NCBI RefSeq assembly: GCF_004136015.1 | Contig: NZ_CP024866.1 | Location: 3,928,227-3,992,226 of the forward strand | Source: Pseudomonas sp. ACM7 | Lineage (GTDB): Bacteria; Pseudomonadota; Gammaproteobacteria; Pseudomonadales; Pseudomonadaceae | Reading direction: 5' to 3' | DNA: 64,000 bases | Part shown: piece by piece, positions 57,693-64,000 of the stretch | Layout: the number at the start of each line of letters is the position of its first letter | Position numbering within the stretch: the first letter of the stretch is position 1 | Notes under the pieces: model-generated | What the model saw: the letters and a program-made list of their open reading frames with translations, nothing else | Told to the model about the DNA's origin: nothing | The model's database searches: none | Program-made: the position numbers and the translations under genes

Positions 57693-58556
57693 TCATTGCT
57701 CGGCCTGCTGCAGGAAAAATGCCCGGCTGGCTTCCAGGTAGTCGCTGCGACTCTCGGGGTCCAGCCAGGCGGCGTATGCTTCGCTCAAGTGATCGTGGGG
57801 CAGGGTGCGCAGCAGTTGGTTGATCTCGATGATCGCCTGCCGGCCCTGGGGAGTGTCAGTACAGCCGATGTAACCGGACAGGTATTTGCCCGTGCCGCGA
57901 ATCGGGTAGAACTGCAATTCATCTTCCGCGATCCCTTGCTGCTGGGCCTGGTAGCGGATCTCCGAGCGGTACCCCAACAGCATCCGCAAGCGCCCCAGGC
58001 GTTGCATTTGCAACAGGCTGCCCAAAGCATCGTTACCGTAGTGGAGGGTCAGTGAGTTGGCTGGTGCTTGTTTGAGCAGCGCGTCGAGATATTCGCCGTA
58101 GTTGCGCTCGGCAATAATGCCCAGTTTCTCGCGGCCACTGGCCAGCAGGGCCGCCAGGTCCACTTCGCCATCATTGATAAAGGGCGTCAGCATCTCCCGA
58201 TCAACGCGGCGCACGGCCAGGCCGTTACTCATGGCCCGAAAGACCGGGATGGAAAATGCGATCCAGTCATCGCGCTCCTTGCTCCAATTCAGCGCCGCAT
58301 CGCACGTGAGGGATGGCTCGTGGAGCATTTGCAAGCCGCGAGCGCGATTGACTCGCATCAGGGTGTGTTCGTATTGCGGCATGCGGGCGATCAGCAGCGG
58401 CAGCAGTTGATCGATGACGCCCTGGCCCTTTTTCGATCCTTCGAAAATCATCAGCGGAGGAAGGTCGCGCAATAACCAGACCAGGGTTTCCTTCGGTTGC
58501 GCCAACGTTGGCTGAGCCTGGCCGGCGAGCAACAGGAAAAACGCGCACGCGCACAA
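57693..58556 (-). CDS. Periplasmic substrate-binding-type protein (SBP_bac_3-like, TIGR02285 group)
   Basis: Exported protein of about 287 residues. After a hydrophobic segment (CACAFFLLLAGQAQPTLAQ) the mature part begins ETLVWLLRDLPPLMIFEGSKKGQGVIDQLLPLL, typical of orphan solute-binding proteins without transporter genes. No ATG starts the frame properly: in-frame ATGs lie inside the CoA-transferase gene. I use TTG at 58556, preceded by GGAAGAG; a CTG further upstream would add an Arg-rich n-region. It reads in the same direction as the CoA-transferase, 58 nt downstream of its stop. Confidence 0.7.
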   Translation of the reverse strand: MCACAFFLLLAGQAQPTLAQPKETLVWLLRDLPPLMIFEGSKKGQGVIDQLLPLLIARMPQYEHTLMRVNRARGLQMLHEPSLTCDAALNWSKERDDWIAFSIPVFRAMSNGLAVRRVDREMLTPFINDGEVDLAALLASGREKLGIIAERNYGEYLDALLKQAPANSLTLHYGNDALGSLLQMQRLGRLRMLLGYRSEIRYQAQQQGIAEDELQFYPIRGTGKYLSGYIGCTDTPQGRQAIIEINQLLRTLPHDHLSEAYAAWLDPESRSDYLEASRAFFLQQAEQ

Positions 58557-58614
58557 TGCTCTTCCGCCGCGCGTCAGGCAGTGGTTGATGGGCCGCGCAA
58601 GCAGACGCCTCAGC

Positions 58615-59814
58615 TTAGATGGCCCCGTCTTCACGCAGCTTTGCGATCTGTTCCTTGTCGTAACCAAGATCGTTGAGTACCTGCGCATTGTGTTCGCCCA
58701 ACTGCGGCCCGACCCATTCCGAAGTGCCGGGGGTCTCAGAGAGTTTCGGCACAATTCCCGGCATCTTGAAATCTTTGCCGTCCGGCAGCTTGGCCTTCAG
58801 GAACATTTCCCGGGCCAGGTACTGTGGATCACTGAACATGTCTTCAGCGCTGAAGATCCGGCTGGCCGGTACGTCGGCCTGATTCAACTGCTCGATGATG
58901 GTGTCCAGAGGCAGCGAGTTGACCCAGCGATCGATCACCCCATAAATTTCGTCGCGACGGCTATCGCGTCCGTCGTTGCTCGCCAACGCAGGGTCGTTGG
59001 CCAGGTCCTCGCGACCCATGATCAGCATGAAGCGTTTGAAGATCGCATCGCCATTGGCGCCGATCTGCACATGTTTGCCGTCGGCACTGGTGTGGATCGA
59101 GGAGGGCGTAATGCCCGGCATGATGTTGCCGGTGCGCTCGCGGATGAAGCCGAACACGTCGAACTCCGGGACCATGCTTTCCATCATGGCGAAAATCGCT
59201 TCATACAGCGCCACATCCACCACTTGGCCGAGTCCACCGTTAACCTCGCGATGACGCAACGCCATCAGCGCACCGATCACGCCCCAGAGCGCGGCAATCG
59301 AGTCACCGATGGAAATACCGGTGCGCACCGGTGGCCGGTCTTCGAACCCGGTGATGTAGCGCAGACCGCCCATGGATTCACCGACGGCGCCAAAGCCTGG
59401 TTGATCTTTCATCGGCCCGGTCTGGCCGAAACCCGAGAGGCGCACCATCACCAGTTTCGGGTTCAGAGCGTGCAAGACTTCCCAGCCCAGACCGAGTTTT
59501 TCCAACACGCCTGGGCGAAAGTTCTCGATCAGGATGTCCGCTTCGCTGAGCAGTTTTTTCAGGATCGCCAGGCCGTCGGGGTGTTTGAGGTTCAGGGTCA
59601 GGGATTTCTTGTTGCGCGCCTGGACGAACCACCACAGCGAGGTGCCTTCATACAGTTTTCGCCATTTGCGCAACGGATCGCCGCCATCGGGGGACTCGAT
59701 TTTGATCACCTCGGCACCGAACTCGCCGCAAATGCGCGAGGCAAACGGCCCGGCGATCAGCGTACCCAATTCAATGACTTTCAGACCTGAGAGCGGTTTT
59801 CCGGTGAGCGGCAT
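58615..59814 (-). CDS. CaiB/BaiF family (class III) CoA-transferase
   Basis: Cytoplasmic enzyme of 399 residues that moves CoA between carboxylic acids; family members act on formate/oxalate, carnitine, succinate and others. The start MPLTGKPLSGLKVIELGTLIAGPFASRICGEFGAEVIKIESPDGGDPLR is the family signature. DQPGFGAVGESMGGLRYITG contains the catalytic Asp region, and RTGISIGDSIAALWGVIGAL follows. ATG at 59814 is chosen from this N-terminus. The substrate is not deducible; no acyl-CoA dehydrogenase or dicarboxylate genes adjoin. Confidence 0.9.
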   Translation of the reverse strand: MPLTGKPLSGLKVIELGTLIAGPFASRICGEFGAEVIKIESPDGGDPLRKWRKLYEGTSLWWFVQARNKKSLTLNLKHPDGLAILKKLLSEADILIENFRPGVLEKLGLGWEVLHALNPKLVMVRLSGFGQTGPMKDQPGFGAVGESMGGLRYITGFEDRPPVRTGISIGDSIAALWGVIGALMALRHREVNGGLGQVVDVALYEAIFAMMESMVPEFDVFGFIRERTGNIMPGITPSSIHTSADGKHVQIGANGDAIFKRFMLIMGREDLANDPALASNDGRDSRRDEIYGVIDRWVNSLPLDTIIEQLNQADVPASRIFSAEDMFSDPQYLAREMFLKAKLPDGKDFKMPGIVPKLSETPGTSEWVGPQLGEHNAQVLNDLGYDKEQIAKLREDGAI

Positions 59815-59961
59815 ACTGGATCCTGTAGGACAAAGGTTGAGCGAATACAGGGTTTTAACATAGCCGAACGTCAGACGACCAAGGTTGATCGCCTTCAATT
59901 CGTGGATTGCCTACCGCATCGGTTAGACTTGCCGCCTTTCCCCGTATCAAGAAGCCCGTTC

Positions 59962-60504
59962 ATGGCCCAGCCGTCCACGACCTACAAGTTTGAACTGAAC
60001 CTTACCGACCTCGACCGCAGCGTGTACGAGAGCGTGAAGCAGACCATCGCCCGTCACCCTTCGGAAACCGAAGAGCGCATGACCGTGCGGCTGCTGGCCT
60101 ACGCCTTTTGGTACAACGAGCAGTTGTCGTTCGGTCGCGGTCTGTCAGACGTGGACGAACCAGCCCTGTGGGAAAAGAGCCTGGACGACCGTGTTCTGCA
60201 CTGGATTGAAGTCGGCCAGCCAGACGCCGATCGCCTGACCTGGTGCTCTCGTCGCACCGAGCGCACCAGCCTGCTGGCTTACGGCAGCCTGCGCGTCTGG
60301 GAGACCAAAGTGATCCCGGCGATCAAGAACCTGAAAAACGTGCACATCGCTGCTGTTCCACAGGAAGTGCTGGAAACCCTGGCCAAGGACATGCCCCGCG
60401 TTATCAAGTGGGACGTGATGATCAGCGAAGGGACGATTTTTGTCACCGACGACCGTGGTCAGCATGAAGTCCAGTTGCAATGGCTGAGCGGCGAGCGCGG
60501 CTGA
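59962..60504 (+). CDS. YaeQ family protein
   Basis: Cytoplasmic protein of 180 residues. YaeQ proteins have a PD-(D/E)XK nuclease-like fold and were linked to RfaH suppression in enterobacteria; the molecular role is unknown. Family blocks are YKFELNLTDLDRSVYESVKQTIARHPSETEERMTVRLLAYAFWY, PALWEKSLDDRVLHWIEVGQPDADRLTWCSRR and the end EVQLQWLSG. ATG at 59962 (MAQPSTTYKF) is chosen because homologues begin there. recJ follows after 66 nt. Confidence 0.93.
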   Translation: MAQPSTTYKFELNLTDLDRSVYESVKQTIARHPSETEERMTVRLLAYAFWYNEQLSFGRGLSDVDEPALWEKSLDDRVLHWIEVGQPDADRLTWCSRRTERTSLLAYGSLRVWETKVIPAIKNLKNVHIAAVPQEVLETLAKDMPRVIKWDVMISEGTIFVTDDRGQHEVQLQWLSGERG

Positions 60505-60570
60505 TTATTCGCTGCTGGTCCGCGTTATCCGCTTTTATCCTACGTATTCAAGAGAAGCACCTGTCACCCC

Positions 60571-62280
60571 ATGCGCATCGAACCTCGCCTGTTGCCCGAC
60601 ACCCTGCCATTCCTCGGTGATCTGCCGCCGCTGCTGACCCGTCTGTACGCGGCGCGGGGCGTGCAGTCCGAGGCTGAACTGGACAAGAGCCTGGCGCGGT
60701 TGATTCCATTCCAGCAACTCAAAGGCATCGATGCAGCGGTGGATTTGCTGGTGACGGCGCTGGAGCAGCGTCAGCGGATTCTGATTGTCGGTGACTTCGA
60801 CGCCGATGGCGCGACGGCCAGTACCGTGGGCATGTTGGGTTTGCGCCTGCTGGGCGCGGCGCACGTCGACTATTTGGTGCCGAATCGATTCGAGTACGGC
60901 TACGGCCTGACGCCGGAAATCGTCGAAGTGGCGCTGACCCGTACACCACAGTTGCTGATCACTGTGGACAACGGTATCTCCAGCGTTGAAGGCGTGGCGG
61001 CGGCGAAAAAGGCCGGGCTCCAGGTGCTGGTCACCGACCACCACTTGCCCGGTGACGAATTGCCGCTGGCCGATGCCATCGTCAATCCGAACCAGCCAGG
61101 TTGCGAGTTCCCGAGCAAGGCGCTGGCCGGCGTCGGGGTGATTTTCTATGTGCTGATGGCCCTGCGTGCGCGTTTGCGCAGCCTCGGCTGGTACGAGAGC
61201 AAGCCGCAGCCGAACATCGGCGAGTTGCTGGACTTGGTGGCGCTGGGCAGCGTCGCCGACGTGGTACCGCTGGATGCCAACAACCGGATACTGGTGCACC
61301 AAGGCCTGGAGCGGATTCGCGCCGGGCGCGCGCGGCCGGGGATCAAGGCGATCCTCGAAGTCGCCAAGCGTGACCACACGCGCATCACCTCTACTGACCT
61401 GGGTTTCATTGTTGGCCCGCGTCTGAACGCGGCGGGGCGTCTGGATGACATGAGCCTGGGCATCGAATGCCTGCTCACCGAAGACGCTGGTCTGGCGCGT
61501 GAAATGGCCGCTCAACTCGACGGCATGAACCAGGACCGTAAATCCATTGAGCAGGGCATGCAGCGTGAAGCACTGGCTCAACTGAAGGATTTGCCGGTCG
61601 AGTCGATGCCGTTCGGCTTGTGCCTGTTCGATCCCGAGTGGCACCAGGGTGTCATCGGAATCCTCGCATCGCGTATGAAAGATCGCTATTTCCGTCCGAC
61701 CATTGCCTTTGCCGATGCCGGCGATGGCTTGCTCAAGGGCTCGGGGCGTTCGGTTCAGGGGTTTCATATTCGCGACGCGTTGAGCGTGGTGGCGGCGCAG
61801 CATCCGAATCTGATCAGCAAATACGGCGGCCATGCCATGGCCGCCGGCCTGACGCTGCCGGAAGCGAATTTTCCGTTGTTCGCCGAAGCCTTTGACGCGG
61901 AAGTGCGTAGGCAATTGCGCGAAGAAGACCTGACCGGGCGCCTGCTGTCGGACGGCACCCTGGCGGTCGAGGAATTCCACCTGGAACTGGCCCGCGCCCT
62001 GCGCCATGCTGGACCTTGGGGGCAGCACTTCCCGGAGCCGCTGTTCCACGGCGTGTTCCAGTTGGTCGAGCAGCGAGTGGTCGGCGAGCGGCACCTCAAA
62101 GTGGTGCTGAAGAGTGAATGTGGTTCGGTGAAGCTGGATGGCATTGCCTTCGGAATCGACCGCGACATCTGGCCGAATCCGACCATCAAATGGGTGGAAT
62201 TGGCCTACAAACTCGACCTCAACGAGTTCCGTGGCAACGAGACGGTGCAGTTGATGATTGCCCACATCGAACCGCGTTGA
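60571..62280 (+). CDS. recJ: Single-stranded-DNA-specific 5'-3' exonuclease RecJ
   Basis: DHH-family Mn-dependent nuclease used in RecFOR repair and mismatch repair. The 569-residue length is normal. Motif I is VGDFDADGATAS, the DHH motif is VTDHHLPGDELP, the DHHA1 domain is marked by GSGRSVQGFHIRDALSVVAAQHPNLISKYGGHAMAAGLT, and a C-terminal OB region follows (about 460-565). The start is ATG at 60571. recO, another member of its pathway, is also in the window. Confidence 0.96.
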   Translation: MRIEPRLLPDTLPFLGDLPPLLTRLYAARGVQSEAELDKSLARLIPFQQLKGIDAAVDLLVTALEQRQRILIVGDFDADGATASTVGMLGLRLLGAAHVDYLVPNRFEYGYGLTPEIVEVALTRTPQLLITVDNGISSVEGVAAAKKAGLQVLVTDHHLPGDELPLADAIVNPNQPGCEFPSKALAGVGVIFYVLMALRARLRSLGWYESKPQPNIGELLDLVALGSVADVVPLDANNRILVHQGLERIRAGRARPGIKAILEVAKRDHTRITSTDLGFIVGPRLNAAGRLDDMSLGIECLLTEDAGLAREMAAQLDGMNQDRKSIEQGMQREALAQLKDLPVESMPFGLCLFDPEWHQGVIGILASRMKDRYFRPTIAFADAGDGLLKGSGRSVQGFHIRDALSVVAAQHPNLISKYGGHAMAAGLTLPEANFPLFAEAFDAEVRRQLREEDLTGRLLSDGTLAVEEFHLELARALRHAGPWGQHFPEPLFHGVFQLVEQRVVGERHLKVVLKSECGSVKLDGIAFGIDRDIWPNPTIKWVELAYKLDLNEFRGNETVQLMIAHIEPR

Positions 62281-62285
62281 CCCCA

Positions 62286-62360
62286 TCGCGAGCAAGCTCG
62301 CTCCCACATTGGTTTTGTGAACAACGCAGATCCACTGTGGGAGCGAGCTTGCTCGAGATG
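62286..62360. repeat. REP pair, back-to-back orientation
   Basis: TCGCGAGCAAGCTCGCTCCC (from 62286) and TGTGGGAGCGAGCTTGCTCG (from 62336), 28 nt apart, immediately after the recJ stop. Beyond it, 62361-62559 shows only the leader of the next gene. Confidence 0.85.
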
Positions 62361-62559
62361 GCGATCTCCCAGGCGCCAAATCTCCCCGGAACCCTCCACC
62401 TTCCCCCGTTGTCGACTAGGCTCTAAGCACTGCTTGATTATCCTTGTGACGTCTTGTCGAATTTTTTCCCGCGGGGGCGGGTGCTGCACCTTTTTCCTGT
62501 CACTCGTCGACTTTTCAAACAGAACCCTGGAGCCTGCCCACTGATTCGAGAGGTGCCCC

Positions 62560-63666
62560 ATGAGTCTGCTGCTTGAACCCTATACCCTTCGCCAATTGAC
62601 CCTGCTCAACCGCATTGCGGTGTCGCCGATGTGCCAGTACTCCAGCGTCGATGGACTGGCCAATGACTGGCACCTGGTCCACCTCGGCAGCCGCGCTGTC
62701 GGCGGGGCCGGCCTGGTGTTTACCGAAGCCACGGCGGTGACCGCCGACGGACGCATCACCGCCGAGGACCTCGGCCTGTGGAGCGATGAACAGATCGAAC
62801 CTTTGCAACGCATCACTCGCTTCATTGCGGCTCAAGGCGCTGTGGCCGGCATTCAGTTGGCTCACGCCGGGCGCAAGGCCAGCACCCATCGGCCGTGGAT
62901 CGGTAAACATGGCAGCGTCAAACCCGAAGACGGTGGCTGGATCCCCGTAGGCCCTTCGCCGATTGCTTTCGACCCGCAGCACACCCACCCCAAGCAGCTC
63001 GATGATGGCGAGATCGCTGAGGTCATTCAGGCCTTTGTCGCTTCGGCCAAACGGGCGCTGACCGCCGGTTTCAAAGTGGTGGAAATACACGCCGCCCACG
63101 GTTACCTGTTGCATCAGTTTCTTTCGCCCTTGAGCAATCAGCGGCGCGATCAATATGGTGGTTCGTTCGAGAATCGCATCCGGCTGGTGCTGCAAGTCAC
63201 CGAAGCGGTGCGTGCGGTGTGGCCTGAAGAGCTACCGCTGTTCGTGCGGGTGTCGGCCACCGATTGGGTGGAAGACGGCTGGAACCCCGATGAAACGGTC
63301 GAGCTGGCGCGACGCCTCAAGGCGTTGGGCGTAGACCTGATTGACGTCTCGTCGGGCGGTACGGCGGCCAATGCCGAGATTCCTACAGGTCCCGGGTATC
63401 AGACCCGCTTCGCCGAACGTGTGCGCAAAGAGTCAGGTATTGCCACCGGCACGGTAGGAATGATCACCGAGCCGGCACAGGCCGAGCACATTCTGCGCAC
63501 CTGTCAGGCTGACATCATCTTTCTCGCCCGTGAACTGTTGCGCGATCCGTACTGGCCACTGCATGCCGATGATGACCTGGGGGGACGCAAGGCCATCTGG
63601 CCGGCGCAGTATCAGCGGGCCACCCATCGTGAACAGCCGATTCACGAGTCGGATTTGCGCGACTGA
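62560..63666 (+). CDS. NADH:flavin oxidoreductase, OYE family (YqjM/NamA-like)
   Basis: FMN-dependent ene-reductase of 368 residues. The N-terminus is LLLEPYTLRQLTLLNRIAVSPMCQYS, with Cys25 in PMCQYS as in the thermophilic-like/YqjM class. GIQLAHAGRKAS, the substrate-binding pair in HAAHGYLLHQFLSPLSNQRRDQYGGSFENR and the phosphate-binding GTVGMI follow. It should reduce activated C=C bonds or nitro compounds with NAD(P)H. GAGAGGTGC just upstream supports the ATG at 62560. No regulator adjoins. Confidence 0.9.
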   Translation: MSLLLEPYTLRQLTLLNRIAVSPMCQYSSVDGLANDWHLVHLGSRAVGGAGLVFTEATAVTADGRITAEDLGLWSDEQIEPLQRITRFIAAQGAVAGIQLAHAGRKASTHRPWIGKHGSVKPEDGGWIPVGPSPIAFDPQHTHPKQLDDGEIAEVIQAFVASAKRALTAGFKVVEIHAAHGYLLHQFLSPLSNQRRDQYGGSFENRIRLVLQVTEAVRAVWPEELPLFVRVSATDWVEDGWNPDETVELARRLKALGVDLIDVSSGGTAANAEIPTGPGYQTRFAERVRKESGIATGTVGMITEPAQAEHILRTCQADIIFLARELLRDPYWPLHADDDLGGRKAIWPAQYQRATHREQPIHESDLRD

Positions 63667-63754
63667 TTGACGCTGTAAAACCCAAAAGCCCCGATCAATA
63701 GATCGCAATGCTGTTCACTTAAGGATTGTTGACTAATCCTCAGGCAGCAGGAAA

Positions 63755-63786
63755 ATCCGGAATCTGATAAGGATTCCGGATTTTTT
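63755..63786 (+). terminator. Terminator-like hairpin abutting the transposase start
   Basis: ATCCGGAATC (63755-63764) and GATTCCGGAT (63772-63781) form a perfect 10-bp stem with a 7-nt loop, followed by TTTTTT that runs straight into the ATG at 63787. It should stop transcription entering the element from the left and leaves no free ribosome site. Confidence 0.75.
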
Positions 63787-64000
63787 ATGTCTGTTGCTCA
63801 GGATTTAAGCGCGGTTTTGGATTTTGCTGAGCAACCGCTCTCTCGCCTTGAGGTGTTCACCGATCATATTCCTCATGATTGGATTACCGCGGCGGCCGCT
63901 CTGGCGGATAAAGCCACGATCCGACGTCGGCGCTTGCCTTCGGACGTAGTCCTTTGGCTGGTAGTCGGGATGGCACTTTTCAGAGGTGAGCCAATAGTCG
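63787..64000 (+). CDS. IS4-family transposase, N-terminal fragment cut by the window end
   Basis: An open frame from ATG 63787 to the last base, 71 codons: MSVAQDLSAVLDFAEQPLSR..., then HIPHDWITAAAALADKATIRRRRLPSDVVLWLVVGMALFRGEPIV. The TIRRRRLP..VVLWLVVGMALFR stretch is the hallmark of the IS4 transposase N-terminal domain (PF13006 type). The DDE catalytic core would follow outside the window. No ribosome site is visible; the ATG directly follows a hairpin. The left end of the IS should lie between the OYE stop (63666) and 63755, possibly near the CTGTTCACTTAAGG at 63711-63724, but no terminal repeat can be confirmed without the other end. Confidence 0.85.
   Translation, partial: MSVAQDLSAVLDFAEQPLSRLEVFTDHIPHDWITAAAALADKATIRRRRLPSDVVLWLVVGMALFRGEPIV

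Overview
The window is a chromosomal segment of a fluorescent-group Pseudomonas. The gene orders lepA-lepB-rnc-era-recO-pdxJ, ndpA/hupN, valS-(hyp)-holC-pepA | lptF-lptG, mltF | purL, nagRABFE, ffh | rpsP-rimM-trmD-rplS, xerD-dsbC-hom-thrC and YaeQ-recJ are those I know from Pseudomonas. The species-type repeats fit as well: about ten REP/REPIN-like sites and five long 'GTAGGAGCT...GATCTTTT' hairpins. No rRNA, tRNA, CRISPR array or prophage was seen.

Layout. 1-1380: end of a polar amino-acid ABC transporter (aapM partial, aapP). 1440-2290: an mqsR/mqsA toxin-antitoxin pair on the minus strand, whose toxin gene has an in-frame TGA before its conserved C-terminus. 2400-6350: GntR regulator, CynX-type MFS carrier, SnoaL-like protein, GIY-YIG nuclease, glutathione transferase. 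6450-9690: glutaredoxin, ndpA, hupN, rlmF. 9950-15400 (minus): valS, a small unknown gene, holC, pepA. 15700-24290 (plus): lptFG, then lepA-lepB-rnc-era-recO-pdxJ. 24410-30380: mltF diverging from purL, then a YqfO-like gene. 30570-37890 (minus): a complete N-acetylglucosamine uptake and catabolism operon (nagR, nagA, SIS-domain nagB, nagF, nagE). 38190-42910: L,D-transpeptidase, two Nudix enzymes, gamma-carbonic anhydrase, DUF1289, YhhQ, purT. 43020-46650 (minus): MHS-type MFS carrier, CorC/HlyC-type membrane protein, CcsA-like protein. 46860-50440: ffh and the rpsP operon. 50630-55460: xerD, dsbC, hom, thrC. 55580-59820: a BvgS-like receptor that ends after its PAS domain, a DUF3509 protein, a periplasmic binding-type protein and a CaiB/BaiF CoA-transferase. 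59960-63670: yaeQ, recJ and an OYE-family reductase. 63787-64000: the first 71 codons of an IS4-family transposase, cut by the window end.

Most of the segment is core genome. The accessory signals are the damaged mqsRA locus, two 157-bp MITE-like elements with TA duplications (one supplies the recO stop codon), the palindrome hairpins (one supplies the DUF1289 stop codon), the nested inverted-repeat element next to the truncated sensor, and the IS4 element, which has a terminator-like hairpin placed directly against its start codon. I did not find a convincing new multi-gene system. The best novelty candidates are the MITE family, the co-varying hairpin family and the mqsR lesion.
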